Shown: positions 1-11,713, counted from the first letter of the stretch. The stretch: DNA of 64,000 nt from Rhipicephalus microplus (GCF_043290135.1 NC_134703.1:127855005-127919004); one strand, 5' to 3'. Numbers and translations are program-made. Notes: generated by a model from the letters alone, not told the origin.

Positions 1-151
1 AATTAATGCATAGTTACGACATGAGCCAAAATAATATTCAATAGTTTCTGATTCTTCGCAAAACGGACAAAGGGGGGAAAGTGTCAGACCAGCTCTGTGT
101 AAATAAAAATTTAATGGGGGGACACGGCCCCGGAATCTGGAGATTATAATT

Positions 152-880
152 TCAAGTTTTTTTTGACGGACTCCACTGAGTTTTCCATGGAAATTTGAGG
201 TGCTGATAATCTGTCCATTGTGTGATATTTTCTAAACTATCTGTAAAAATAGCGAATTTCCTATATCTAACCCCTGATAAGTATTCTAACTCGGGAAGTA
301 CTGAAATTACTGGTCCATCGAGTGATGCTCGTGCCAAAGCATCTGCCAGTTCATTTAATTGTAATCCGCAGTGACCTGGGACCCACACTAATTTGAGGAG
401 TTTTAAATGCGGCGGTGCTAATGTGTGGAACGCTGCTAGGGCACGAGATTGTTCAGAGGTTGTCAGAGCTGCACACACCAAAAGTGAGTCTGTTAGGATG
501 ATTGCACTGGTCTCGGTCGTAGGAATTTTACGAAGAGCTAAAATAATAGCTACTAGCTCGGCTTCAAATATAGGAGTGAAATCGGGAAGCCTTACTGAAA
601 AAGACCAGCCGAGGAAATCAGACGCAATTCCTACGCCTGCCTTTTCATTGTTGACAGAAGCATCTGTAGCTATTACATTTTTCGTTTCTGCATGTAGCAA
701 GTAATCGTTTAATGTAGTGGTCAAAAATATAAGAGATTGCAACTTGGCTTGTGGGGGGAAGATTTCATCGTACTCTTTTCTAATATTGATGGTTGAGGAA
801 TTAGTTTCAATTATTGTGCTAATGTCTACATTTATGCAATCCAGTTTCTTTTTAACGAAAATTATCTGAGGGGTATGAAA
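152..880 (-). pseudogene. LINE RNase H domain
   Basis: In frame with the RT after the TGA at 881-883. The four acidic residues of type I RNase H are visible, numbered from the Met at 742: D27 (ATDAS), E62 (FEAEL), D85 (LTDS) and D134 (NELADALA). The conserved VPGHCG block is at 121-126. It would degrade the RNA template after first-strand synthesis. The frame ends just past an 8-T run (157-164; poly-A on the coding strand). A shift there brings in the element's C-terminal tail, read from about 150 to 1, with a CX2C pair (CPFC) followed by a His/Cys pair. The residual coding is good enough to suggest moderate age. Confidence 0.85.
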
Positions 881-1984
881 TCAAGGCCAATGTGCGAGAA
901 AGAAAGAGTCAGGGTCGCTGATAAATGCGTACTCTGATCTTCGCGCCGGTAAACTGTAGAACTTTAAGAAGGTTTGAACCGTTGAAATGCGGAATCGACA
1001 GGGGAGTGTTGGCAATCGCGCTTCTTGATACAATACATTATTCGCCACGAACGTGGGAAGTCCCAGGCATATTCGCAGGGCTTCTCGCTCTAACATTACT
1101 AGCGGTTTAATTTTATAACCAGCGGCCCCCGAGAATAATACACACCCAAATTCTAATATTGGTCGCACATACATTTTGTATATCATTAACTTCGTGTGTC
1201 TACGCAGCCCGTATTTTCTGTTGCTTAACCTGCGTAATAAACCTAACGCCCGTTGTGCCTTTGCTGTTATATATTCTATGTGTGGGATCCAATTTAGCTT
1301 TTCATTATAAATCATTCCTAAGTACTTGACTGAATCTACTTGTGGAATAGGTTCCCGATTATACAATACAGAAATTGAAACTGTATCTGCTATAGGAAAC
1401 ACCAAGAGTGCACTTTTACTGATGTTCAATGACAATGAAATGGATTGCAACCAAATTTCTAGTGTATTAATATATCTTTGCAGTTTTTGGTGTAGTGAGT
1501 AAATAACACTCTCTGCAGCGAAGAACACAATATCATCTGCATAAATGTAGACACTGACATCCTGAACAATTGGAATAGAGCTCATCAGTATATTGAATAA
1601 TGCTGGAGATAGCACGGACCCTTGGGGAACACCACGTTTCTGTTTGAATTTATGCGAACAACAGCCATCCTTCGCGCAATACAATTCCCTTGATTTTAGG
1701 AATTCTGCTATCCACTCAGTAATATACTGAGGAAACTTTAGACTCAGCAAGGTGGTCAGTAGAATAGAGTGCTCGATACTGTCGTACGCTTTAGCTATGT
1801 CGAGAGTTACTAATGTGGCGTACTGTTTCCTTTTACGAGCAAGCTGTATTCGACTCTCTAAATCCGCATGGGCGCACCAAATTGAACATTCACAACGAAA
1901 ACCAATTTGATTTGGCTTTAATATGACCCTATTCGTCATCAAGGAGTTTATTCGGCCCTTTAGAACCCTCTCTATGAGTTTCAC
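881..1984 (-). pseudogene. LINE reverse transcriptase core
   Basis: A 367-codon frame carrying the RT palm. DIAKAYD (residues 62-68) holds the first catalytic Asp, GVPQGSVLSP is at 118-127, and YADD at 148-151 is the catalytic pair. A thumb region follows, with LGMIYNEKLNW and LRRLSNRKYG. It copies element RNA into DNA at a nicked target. The frame stops at TGA 881-883, but the same frame continues open to 152 and contains RNase H, so this stop is a nonsense mutation inside one original ORF. The first codon here is not a native start; the protein really begins upstream in a shifted frame. Confidence 0.9.
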
Positions 1985-2291
1985 CCTGTTCGAAGTTAGC
2001 GAGATGGGTCTGATATTTTCTATGGTAAAACCTAATCATTGCTTTCTTTATTAATGGGATTACCTTAGCTATTTTCCACTCATAGGGTATCCAGGCATTC
2101 TTTAAAGAGTAGTTTATAAGATTGAGGATGTCGCCGGGGGATAGCTTGAATAAAATTTTAATCATAGGAACTGTGATTCCATCTGGACCAGGAGCAGACG
2201 ATGGTAGATCTCGAATGACTTTTGATGCCTCAGACAGCGTTACGTTTTCGAAGTCAGTGCTTATGCTAGACTTTTGCCAGTCGAAAGCCAT
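1929..2291 (-). pseudogene. LINE reverse transcriptase, N-terminal part (frameshifted)
   Basis: A 120-codon frame with the RT entry motif SAPGPDGIT and the following WKIAKVIPLIKK block, both typical of the fingers region of LINE reverse transcriptases. After the KK the frame runs into unrelated residues. The expected next block, RPISLTS, is present in another frame of the same DNA at about 1990-2010. A frameshift therefore separates this part from the main RT frame that starts near 1984. Upstream (2300-2640), the same element can be followed as lysine- and arginine-rich linker sequence, with one internal TGA at 2556-2558. Confidence 0.8.
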
Positions 2292-2640
2292 AGTCGAAGA
2301 AAATCTAATTTCTAGACCTCTGCCTCTAGACCTCTAATTTCTAGAACTCTAAAGAGTTCTTCGTTTCTTCCAATGATAGTTTTTCATAATCAGTATCGTA
2401 ACTGTAGACGGCAGGATTTTGCGAGATCGCATATATTGAAATAAAGCTTTCTTAATTTTAGATTTCGAGAGAAAATTGAAATGCCTTTTATCATATTCTT
2501 CTTTAGCTTGGGCCACCGTGTGTTTAAATACAGCGGCAAGAAATTTATAATCTGATCAGTTCTTAGGGGACTGATTATGTATTAGCTTCTTCCAAGCTGC
2601 CTGTCTTCGTCTGTGATCTTTGACGCAAGCTAGGTGAGGT

Positions 2641-4200
2641 GGAATGAATGCGCTCACCGGGTTGGTAGCGAATACCGAGCATTTTAGTAGGTCTCGAACA
2701 CAGAGCTGCATAGCGGAATACCTCCCACGAATGTGTAAATCGTGGCGTGGTCCCCGTTATTCAGCAGCGTGAATTTCTCGCCCCATTTCTTGCGTGCTGC
2801 GAAACATTGGACGCCACAGTAACTTTGTTTCGCTCTAACTCGAAATGTGTGCCTATGGATGTTCTTGGAAGGGTACGGCAGGGTATAGGCGTGTTGTACA
2901 AGGTCACTGTAGCTCTGTCACTTTGTAACTGTGAAGTCTGCAGGTGGCTCGTCTGCTTGAAGACAGTCTTCCCAACGGCCACTCAAGGACGCCAGGATAC
3001 AGTGGAGTATTCGATGACACCGATGAGAACCGTGTCCATGAAAGAACCAAGTACTGAAATCGCCATGCGTTGTTGCTAGACCAAAATGGTTCTTTCGTAT
3101 AGAGTTTCATTTGGTGTGCATCAGTGAAGTTAAAAAAAAAAGAAACAGTGCTAATACGAGACCTTGAATTGAGGTAAGAAGACTGAGCGCTTTGTTGAGT
3201 TTCCTGTTTTGCATCTTAGCACTGTTGTTTTGCGAATACCAGTATGAAAAAGTGAGCCTGCACTAGCGCTTTTTCAAAAGTTTTGCTGAGAGCTCCCTTG
3301 AACGATAAATACTGAACAGACAGCAATTACGCCGGTGAACGTCATACATCTATGCCTCACATAATGAGACACTTTTTTTTTGTCAAACGTATTTCGCGCC
3401 AACGGACGAAGGCACAAAGGAAATGATGACGACCCAAGTATTGCAGTTTGGGTATTGAGCATTAAAGCGACAGGAAATACTGCATGTTTCACTAACGCTG
3501 TAGCAATATGCACACAAAAACACGGCAAGTGTGGCGAAGAGAAACAGATAATGGAAATGACCACACACAAAGAACAAAGCTATAGGTTCATTCGTGCAGA
3601 AAACGTCATCGTTTAGAATTTACGTCTCACATTTGACGCAACTGAAACAACAGGCTAGAGCGGAGTATTTCCGAGAAACGGGCTTGAAAGGCTCTTTCTC
3701 GGAAGCCAAAAAGGGAAGAGGATCTTCTGAACTTAAGATGTTTGTCAGTACCAGCTTGCCATTTCCGTGCATGAGGAAGTGTTTGAAAGCACGTTGAGGT
3801 ACAAAGCCTCCCCCCAACCCCCTTGGCCGCGTTACGCACAAAGGAAGCGCCGACCGGGAAAGAACAATTTAGCTCTAGGCCCCTCATAACGTACATGTGC
3901 ATAGCGAAGCAGTATTGTGGGAAAATTCAAATAGGCCGCTTAGACATAATCTTGCGCCCGTGCAAATTCACCTGCGTATACATTTCTGAGTTACGTTGTG
4001 CTGGTGTGTTTGTGTTCTTTAAGTACTCGGGACACAAAACGCTAAACAGCCGGTAATGACGCCCTCAGAAGAAAAAGTTTGTGTAGTTTAGGTTAAGTTT
4101 CTTTCCACAGTGTACTCCTGGCGCAGTTAATTTATATCGCCTGGAAAACGTATAGAGAGCCTACTGAAAACGTAACCAGTGGAAAACTGAAAGGAGTGGT
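2641..4200. other. Unassigned stretch, no gene recognised
   Basis: Only short, unrelated frames on both strands (110 codons or fewer) with no motif I can place. Poly-A and poly-T runs are present at about 3132 and 3374. The LINE at the left may start a little inside this stretch, but I could not follow its reading frame beyond about 2640 with any support. Confidence 0.5.
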
Positions 4201-4266
4201 GTGCAGAGTATAGACGACAGGCAATGTTGGTCATATAATCGTATTGCGCTATATATGCTTTTTGTT

Positions 4267-4374
4267 GAAGTGAAATTAGCGCGTGAGTTAAAGATGAACT
4301 TGCAAACCATAACATTTATTGAATTGAAATTAGCTGATGAATTAAAGATGCAGTTGCAAGCCGTAACATATATG
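4267..4374 (+). repeat. 54-bp tandem duplication
   Basis: Two imperfect direct copies of 54 bp, starting at 4267 and 4321. Each contains a variant of TGAAATTAGC followed by TTAAAGATG. The period is a multiple of three, so a 64-codon frame (4201-4395) reads through as a repeated 18-residue segment. I see no other sign that it is coding. Confidence 0.7.
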
Positions 4375-4399
4375 TTAGAATGTTGGACGTATTAAGCAG

Positions 4400-6510
4400 C
4401 TGTGGAAAGTGCAAAGGAAAGCCAAGTGAATGGACTGGATGAAAAAACTGCAGAGCGAAGCTTTCGTTTTATTTACGCTATAATTTCGCTTTCTTTTGCA
4501 CAGCTGTGGAGAAAACCCACAACGTATACGGAGAGAAAATTACGTGACCACATTCTAGAGTGTTGTATAAAAATGGCCCTAATCACATTTTCAGGGAACA
4601 AATTCTCACATGCCTGTCATATATCAACAACATTCCATGAGTGTGATAACGTGGGCGTTCAGTGCCTTCTTGTCGCTTTTGATGAAGGACCACAACGAAT
4701 ATAGACATTGCCACTATCTATCTGAAGTTGTTCAGTGACGCTGGGGATTTATTCATTGTTTTATATATCTGTATATTTGTTTTTTTTTTTGCAAAAAGAA
4801 ATGTAAGTGGTACAGTCCAGACGTGGAAGGCTTACTTTAAGTGGTTGTTTTTTTTATTATTTCGCAGAGCCCGGGAGAACGACTTCATTGTGATTATGAA
4901 GTGACGGATTCTAAATAAACTTTCAAGGCTGACAATCTTCAGCGTTTACATAAATCTAAATTAGGCGTAAATCTAAATTAGAAGTAATCGAAAGGTTGCA
5001 GGTTCAGATCTCACCGTCGGAAAGGGAGATCTCACGTCCACCTTAACTTCTTGAAATTTAAGAAAGAATGGTTACAAAACGTTTTAAGAAATCGCAAATA
5101 TTTCTCCTTGGCCTTATTGTCCTTCCGTTTTTCTTAGATATGACATTATATGACGTGAGAAGATGGGTCTGGCCCTTGACGCGCTTCGCAGTTTAAAAAA
5201 TCACCCCTAACATCACATCCTCATTTCCTTACTGTGCAATGGTTTCAAAATACCAAGCACACGCGGTCGCTTGGTTTGTCCGTAACATGCAGAGTCGGTT
5301 GCGAGTATATTCAGATACCGGTGATATCAGAGTATACTCCAGAAGAATAGAGTAGCCTCTGCTGCGGCTCAGTGGTATATGCTTGGCTACTGACTCAAAG
5401 AACGTGGTCCAATCTTCGCCGAAGTAGAGTGGGGCAGTTTCCCAATTTATGTGGCCCTTACTCGCTTCGCTGTGCTGCACACACGGAGATGGTATAGGTT
5501 TATGCTCTGCTTTAGCCCCTTCACTGCAAAAAAAAAAGTGTCTAAGCATGTACACGCACGTTTTCGCTGTATTTTAAACTATGAGAACAAAGCAATGCAC
5601 AAATGTACTCACATACAAAGGCATCGTTATGTAATAACTCCGTTCGTGCGCGCGAACTCAGCGCACACGTGCATAACAACTCGCCCCGCGGTCATAATTA
5701 ACTGGAGCCGTAATTGCCTCCCCCACTCTTCTTCTTCGCGTGTCCAACAACAACGGGCTGGCGTCGACGCGCAGTGCAGCCGCCTCGGAGATTCCTGTTG
5801 CACAAGAGTTGGAGCCCTTCGGAGAGGGCAACCTTACAGCGCGAACCCCGAGCGGAATTCACGAAAGTGAGCAGGCAGTGCACGCAACAACCGACAAAAA
5901 AGATGCAACAAGAAAAATTTGCGTTCGGAGAAGCCCAGCGTATACGTTGAACTGAACCATTGTGTAAGCAAAGCCTTATGGCGCGGCCTTTTTTTTTTTT
6001 TTTAGCAGGAATGAAATTGAAAGTGTCAGCAGCGCATCGCGTTACGAAAACCCTGCAGTATATGGAAAAGTATGGACGCGTATATAGTTCAGAAATGGAC
6101 TGCCGAGCTACAAGTATGACTATAGAACAGCATGGAACGTCATATGGAGGGCGGCAATGGATTGGACTGTTTTCTACTGTTTAGCATTTGCTCTGTGTGT
6201 GGCTTGAATATGAGAGACAGCTATTTACTAACAGTGATTTAGAAGCGAGGCTCGCATGCAAGAAAATTAAAGAAACTTCGTGTGGCTTGACGTTTGTTCA
6301 AGTCCCTCTCCAGGAGTCCGAGACTGACATAAAATAGAAGTCTACTTAGTTTTATGACATCGTTGCACTACGAAAGCACAAAACATGGTGTGAATTAATG
6401 GCAGCGCTTGCGATCACCGAAAGATGAGGGCTGCTTCTGTGGGCGATATAGCAACACAATAGATCCTCTCATATTTAGCTCGTGTACAATTAAGGGCTCG
6501 TTTTTCTTTG
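4400..6510. other. Unassigned stretch, no gene recognised
   Basis: No recognisable domain or RNA gene. The sequence at about 4990-5020 (AGGTTGCAGGTTCAGATC) resembles a pol III B box but lacks a convincing A box. A GC-richer patch lies at 5640-5870. Its overlapping frames of up to 139 codons have no motif I know. Confidence 0.45.
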
Positions 6511-6513
6511 TTA

Positions 6514-6711
6514 GACACAATATTAATGAGACCTAACAGACAATCATGCCAAATAAAGTATATGGGATGTTCTATGAGGTAATTGTAATGTGAATGTTAT
6601 TTTTTCATCAACTTTTCTTTCTTCACATTCACACTATAATAATTACTTCATATCACATCCTCTATACTTTCTTTGACATGATTGTCTGTTAGGCCTCGTT
6701 AATATTGTGTC
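6514..6711. mobile_element. MITE with about 85-bp terminal inverted repeats
   Basis: A 198-bp element whose left arm (from 6514, GACACAATATTAATGAG) is matched in reverse complement by the right arm ending at 6711. The arms hold together over roughly 85 bp each with a few mismatches, leaving a loop of only about 20 bp. There is no coding capacity. The long arms and tiny loop fit a non-autonomous foldback or MITE-type DNA transposon. No clear target-site duplication is visible. Confidence 0.75.
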
Positions 6712-6716
6712 GAAAT

Positions 6717-6751
6717 AGCTCACAGCTCGACTTCCTGTCGAGCTATGAGCT
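6717..6751. repeat. Short perfect-looking hairpin next to the MITE
   Basis: A 15-bp stem with one mismatch and a TTCCT loop (AGCTCA-C-AGCTCGAC, then its complement). It begins 5 bp outside the right end of the MITE at 6514-6711. It may be part of the same insertion or an insertion hot spot; it is not followed by a T-run, so it is not an obvious terminator. Confidence 0.6.
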
Positions 6752-7824
6752 GAACAAACTTGGAGCTAGAAACACTGCCGCAACTTGTAGCGCTCGCGCT
6801 TATACGCTGCACAGTATTGTTGAGAATGAGAATATACGTCTTTTTGTATATACATAGATAAATATATGTAACCTTCTACGCACAGAACACGAAAGCGAAG
6901 AGGCAGAGGATGTGAGGACAAGGGGGCAAGGCCGCTTACTCATCCCTGCACGGAGGAGCGAAATTAAAGAGGCAGACAAGCGGCATTCCCTCTCAGAGGA
7001 GGGGGTGGCGTTCTTTTCATCGGGACGACGGCTTCTATCACGCGAAACACAAAAGACGACGCGGCCGAATTAATACGCTCGCCCGGCCGCACTCGCTCAA
7101 GCTGAACCAGCGGCGCAGGCCCGGGGCTGCCAGTGGTGGTGCTGCGCCGTACACCCCCCGCGCCTTTTCCGCTGCGAGCCTTATTCTTTTGATAACAAAA
7201 CCCGTAGATTTATCGTGGGAGCATGGCCAGAGACCAAGCGACGAGCACGTTCGTTCTCGAAAACGCGGCTTCTGCTCGACGCATGCGGCAACCCTTCTTT
7301 GTGTGTGTACGTGTCGCCGACTCACGCACTTGTGAAAAAAATACGAGCTTGCAGGTGAATACGTGCACCCGGTGTGTTTGTTCGCAGTGGTGTGGAAGAT
7401 GATCTGCGTGAAGCGTTACATAACTAATATTGACAAGCAAATAAGAATCTGCATTTGCCACATCGAGGTAGGTGTACACTTCTGTGTAGCCTTATATACA
7501 TACTTTTCCGAGAATACGGAATGCATTTTTTTTAGACAGGTGACTGCATGCAAGGCCCAATTCATCAACGCCGGTGTCTCGGCGCTTCTCTCATGCCGCG
7601 CACAGTCATCCCCGCAGAGCATTTTGCACTGAGTACGGTAGGCCTGCACGTTCTGGAAGTTCCGGGCTCAACTGCGCCCCCCTTGTGTTGAGGGGTCTAT
7701 AGTTTCCCGCGTATGGATCCGTGCACCCTCAGTTTTGTGTAAAACTGTACGTCAGTCCGCCGCTGGGCGTATAGATAATGTTTGGTGATAGCGCATTACG
7801 TTATCGACCTATGGTTCCACGTCG
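6752..7824. other. Unassigned stretch, no gene recognised
   Basis: Includes a GC-rich patch at about 7030-7330 with several short overlapping frames. No conserved motif, splice pattern or RNA gene is apparent. Confidence 0.45.
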
Positions 7825-8097
7825 GCGTTTTCCGGGATTGATTGATTGATATGTGGGGTTTAACGTCCCAAAACCACTATATGATTATGAGAGACGCCGT
7901 AGTGGAGGGCTCCGGAAATTTAGACCACCTGGGGTTCTTTAACGTGCACCCAAATCTGAGCACACGGGCCTACAACATTTCCGCCTTCATCGGAAATGCA
8001 GCCGCCGCAGCCGGGATTCGAACCCGCGCCCTGCGGGTCAGCAGCCGAGTACCTTAGCCACTAGACCACCGCGGCGGGGCAGGCGCGTTTTCCGGGA
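7825..8097 (-). mobile_element. Ruka-type tRNA-derived SINE with 13-bp TSD
   Basis: The SINE proper is 7838-8084 in minus orientation. The tRNA-like head is at the right, with an A box within GTGGTCTAGTGGCTAAGG and a B box GGGTTCGAATCCC (read on minus). The body contains the CGGAAATGTTGTAGG-type block, and the tail is a short TCAA/ATCA repeat at the left. A 13-bp direct repeat GCGTTTTCCGGGA at 7825-7837 and 8085-8097 is the target-site duplication, which shows insertion by LINE-type retroposition. The Ruka assignment is from memory of the tick SINE family. Confidence 0.85.
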
Positions 8098-8435
8098 GAC
8101 CTGTTGGCAAAGAGGCTGACCTCTCGTATCCTGTTTGAGTTCGCATGCAGCGCAATATAAGCGAACTTTCGGTGTCAAAATAACTTCTTTTCGCTTTGAT
8201 TGGTTCTCAAACGGTTGTTCAGGAACTATAGGCTTCCAAGGCTAAATGTAATAATTCGCCTGACAGGCTGCCCCCTATTTTCATAGTGCACGTAACACGA
8301 AAACACAACCTACTTGGCACGAATAATTTTTGGTTCATAATAATGCTTTCTTTACTGGTTTACCGCTCCCTGTATTGATGTGTCCAGCCTTAAAATTGGA
8401 AAGACAATAACGTATTATTATCACGCATGACAAAG

Positions 8436-8437
<2 letters not shown>

Positions 8438-8526
<89 letters not shown>
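8438..8526. repeat. (AT)n microsatellite
   Basis: About 44 uninterrupted AT units. The open frame of alternating Tyr-Ile across it is an artefact of the repeat. Confidence 0.97.
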
Positions 8527-8527
<1 letters not shown>

Positions 8528-8965
8528 GTAGGCAGCACAGCACTATAGCCTAACATCAACCATCAGTATCCGGTGCTATAGCCATATCTTCAAAATCTTT
8601 TCTCGGAACTTACTGACATTGCCAAAATTTAGCGAACATCAGCCGACATTGAGAATTCAGTCAGCTGCGATAGTAAGTGGATAAATAAGGTAAACCAGGA
8701 CACAGGTTATAGTTGACCTTTCACGGTTCTTACGAAATCCTAAAAAAGATACACTGAGATATGCTCTCAGACGAGATGCACAAGTTTGGTTTGTTGTTGC
8801 AGAAACTGTACTGTCCCACTTTCTTTATGGAACGGCAGAATGGCATATAGTATAGCTGCTGCCGTAAGTTACAGGAGCATGCTTTAAGTTTACCCAGAAC
8901 ATGTTGCCAGGGCATTGTCGCGCTTTTGGGGCAACTGCAAAGGGCCGCCTTCTTTCGGTGACGAG

Positions 8966-9231
8966 TTTTTTTTAACCTTGATTGATTAATTTGTGGGGTG
9001 TAATGTCCCAAAACCACCTTTCGATTATGAGAAACGCCGTAGTGGAGGGCTCTGGAATTTTCGAACACCTGAGGTTCTTTAACGTGAACCCAAATCTGAG
9101 CACACAGGCCTACAACATTTCCGCCTCCATCGGAAATGCAGCCGCCGCAGCCGGGATTCGATCCCGCAACCTGCAGGTGAGCAGCCGAGTACCTTAGCCA
9201 CCAGACCACAGCGGTGGGGCTTTTTTTTAAC
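8966..9231 (-). mobile_element. Ruka-type SINE with 11-bp TSD
   Basis: SINE body 8977-9220, minus orientation, with the same layout as the copy at 7838: tRNA-like head at the right with B box GGATTCGATCCC-type sequence, and a short ATCAATCA tail at the left. The flanking direct repeat TTTTTTTTAAC lies at 8966-8976 and 9221-9231, consistent with insertion into a T-rich target. It sits directly against the 3' end of the Penelope-like fragment that follows. Confidence 0.85.
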
Positions 9232-9700
9232 TTCCAGTAGAACACCTTCGACAGATATCAGGTTGGGTGAACTTTCATACTAACAACACAAACACCCCAG
9301 CCAAGTTATACTCTAAAGATTAAAGTTAATGTCTTTCAACTGACTCGACGTTTCGGGACCAATTCGGTCCCTTCTTCATGCGTGACGGCTCGGCCGGCTC
9401 TGAGGCTTGCGATTTTTCTTAGCGGTGTCGCCCTCTCCATAGTCCTTCTTTCCACCATTGTTGTTGTTACGGTGTTTTCTCAGCTGGTTCTGTAAACCAT
9501 GCACGTATACGCTGGGTAAGGTTCCAGTTGAGTGGTTAACGTTTCCAGGTCTTGTTTGGATGTTCCAGGGCTATAAGAAGTGTCTTTTTGTGTGGCTACC
9601 CTCCGTGTCGATGACCCGGGCGTCGTCCAAATTGATGCGGTATTCCAACTGAAGGACTGTCTTCTACCACAAAAGTGTTTTATGCCCATCCACCAAGACT
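9232..9700 (-). mobile_element. Penelope-like element, 3' end of the GIY-YIG ORF plus 3' UTR (fragment)
   Basis: Read on the minus strand from about 9645, a frame gives YRINLDDARVIDTE, then after an in-frame TAG a segment ending GTLPSVYVHGL. This matches what I know of the end of the Penelope-like endonuclease region: a hydrophobic/Asp-rich stretch, an arginine-rich turn, an NR..G.LP..Y-like ending. Downstream (to about 9300) lies the hairpin GGGACC-AATTC-GGTCCC (9355-9371), which I associate with 3' untranslated parts of tick repeats. RT and the GIY-YIG motif itself are absent, so this is a 5'-truncated copy. A different retroelement 3' end is possible. Confidence 0.6.
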
Positions 9701-9778
9701 TCAGTGACGTACTTCTATCACGGAAATTACTTCAAAAAAAATACACATGGTCAGAAGACAAACAAAAAGCTTCGTCTA

Positions 9779-9860
9779 CGGCAGTCGAACCTATGACTTC
9801 ATAGTACGCGACAACCGACGCCGGGCACACTATCCACTGCGCCATGGTTACATAATCTGT
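9779..9860 (-). mobile_element. tRNA-like SINE remnant
   Basis: On the minus strand, an A-box-like TGGCGCAGTGGATA is followed about 45 bases later by AGGTTCGACTGCC, a B-box-like sequence. The cloverleaf does not close well and no pol III T-run follows, so I read it as a SINE head rather than a tRNA gene. Confidence 0.45.
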
Positions 9861-9978
9861 TCGCTATAAAAAGGCCCCTTTTATACTTACCACTGTCCTC
9901 TGCCAGTGCTCTTGCGAAAGTTAAGCATTGTGTTATGGCCGTGAAATCCACGATTGGTAAATTCAAAGCGTCCTCAAA

Positions 9979-10025
9979 CGAGACGGACTTGGACGGACGT
10001 GTACAAACGCGTCCGTTCAAGTCCA
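9979..10025. repeat. Short inverted repeat
   Basis: Two arms of about 14-17 bp (GGACTTGGACGGACG and its near complement CGTCCGTTCAAGTCC) separated by about 10 bp. Function unknown. Confidence 0.6.
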
Positions 10026-10138
10026 CCTTGTTTGGCTCCCTTCGTATGAGAAAAGTGCGATTTTCTCAACGCATTTACATATTGCCAGGTGACGACTGTA
10101 CTCCTATCATCGGCATCGCTCCTTCATCCATCCGTACC

Positions 10139-10908
10139 AAAAAAAAAATGGCAGCATATCCACGGGGTCAATGATGGAGAGTGGGATGCAGCATCCCTCC
10201 GTCCATTCGTTCTTGCTTCCGTCCGCCCATGAGTCCACCTGTGTGACCGTCCATGAGTCCATCCGCCCGTCCGCGCGTGCATCTGTTCGTGCGTCCACAC
10301 GTCCATACGTGCGTCTGTCCCTGCATTCGTCCATCCATGCGTCCATCCGTCCGTTGAGCCATCCGTGCATCCGTCCATGCATCTGTCCGTGTGTCCGTTC
10401 GTCTATCTAGTCAACACTCTAAGTACCACCATCTCGCATCTTTTCATCATATATTCCGCATATAAAAGCACCGCCATCCAGCGGACATTCCAAGGACTAA
10501 ATGAGAGGTGGCACACGCACACTTTCTTACGGCTTGCGCTTCGTGTCTACTTCCCACCTTTAACCGTCTCGAGTTCAGGGTATATACTAGTTCACTGTAA
10601 TAATTGCACTGCGGCCCAACGCTCGATAAACCTTTCTAAAACCATGGAGGTTACGCCCAGCGAGTATAACGTAGCAACCCTTTGCTGTCAGATAGTGCTC
10701 AATGTACATACCAATGGCTGCTAATGGGGAATGAGAGACAGGAGAATACGGTTTTTAGTGAACGCGCACGCTGTGAATTTTTTATTGTTCAACAACGCAC
10801 AAGAGAAATCTCCCACCGGCACCCCATTGCAGGTCAAAGCGTAAAACATGTTACGTACTACGATGAGGGACGAACGGGTGCCGCTTGAAGGAGCTTCGCC
10901 CCTAAAAT
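10139..10908 (+). mobile_element. Composite repeat family, copy A (with CGTCCATC-type array)
   Basis: Layout shared with copies B (49791-50592) and C (62043-63165). In order: an A-run; TGGCAGCATATCCACGG; a degenerate tetranucleotide-based array (about 10187-10410) of GTCC/ATCC/GTGC words; a unique body starting CACCATCTCGCATC; an arm starting GATAGTGCTCAATGTACAT; and an end with GGAGCTTCGCCCCTAAAAT. The left part of the other copies carries GGGGCGAAGC, the reverse complement of GCTTCGCCCC near the right end. There is no transposase-like frame. In this copy the segment after the arm (10730-10778) is inverted relative to copies B and C, and the second arm is missing. Confidence 0.75.
10187..10410. 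repeat. Degenerate CGTCCATC/CGTCCGTC array in copy A
   Basis: About 224 bp built of 4-bp words (GTCC, ATCC, GTGC, GTCT). It lacks stop codons in several frames, which creates spurious 60-90 codon frames on both strands. It is part of the composite repeat and is not a protein-coding region. Confidence 0.85.
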
Positions 10909-11713
10909 AGCTCTGCGACGTGCGAGCGCTTCGCATGGCCATAACTCCGCGTTCACAACTTGAGCTTGCCAACGATAAATCGCAGCCGACCAATAGCAAA
11001 CACTCGACATGCTTTGTTTGTTCCTCTGGTCGGACAGTGGTGTTCATAAACACGCTGCGAGTAGGCGACCTTAACCCAAGTTTGGTGTCCAATCAGTGAC
11101 GGTCTTTAGGGGTGTTACACCGCTTTCTTTCATTCCGATATCATTGTACAGCTACCCCAAGCACCTATTACCACAAAGGTTTCTTTAATCATTGATCATG
11201 GACGTTAGTCGTCGAGATGCACGTGTACCACCAAGCATCACCGAGAATACACCCTCGTTAAAATGTGCTACATCTGTCGATCACCAATAAACCATGTGCA
11301 ATCTCTCTTATATCAACGTACAGTAATCATTCAATTACTTCAAAAACGCGTTTCGCTTTCTCGTTATACCTATGCCTATCATAGAAAGATCAGCCATATT
11401 TTTTTACTGTATCTGTATACGTGCATATACTTAAAAGGCTTTTTATTACTTTTCTGATCGAAGCACTCGATCACACAAGTGCTCGATGACTATGATTTCG
11501 TTGCACCTTACGGCACCGTAATTGCTCATTAAGAAGCATTTGTTTGCCCAGGATATTCAAAGGCTCCTAAACCACTTTTGATAACACTTCAAATTTTCAA
11601 GTAACAGTGCTCATTGAATTCAGAATGCCGTCACAATAAATGAGGCCAGATGCGGAAGCGCTATAGTGCTAGTGGAACGGAAAAAACAAAGCATCCTTAC
11701 CTTCCGAGGGCTT
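10909..11713. other. Unassigned stretch, no gene recognised
   Basis: Nothing recognisable on either strand. Confidence 0.4.

Larger units (their letters stand above)
1..2640 (-). mobile_element. Degenerate non-LTR retrotransposon (LINE), RNase H-bearing, I/Jockey-like
   Basis: Minus-strand LINE read from about 2640 down to base 1, where it leaves the window. In order it holds the stretch between endonuclease and RT (about 2640-2300), reverse transcriptase (2291-881), RNase H (about 880-165) and a C-terminal Cys/His motif (about 150-10). The endonuclease itself is not visible, so it is either 5' truncated or too decayed to see. I count four lesions: TGA at 2556-2558, a frameshift near 2010-2045, TGA at 881-883 and a frameshift at the 8-T run 157-164. 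The element is dead. The RNase H after RT points to the I/R1/LOA group; the exact clade is inference. Confidence 0.85.
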
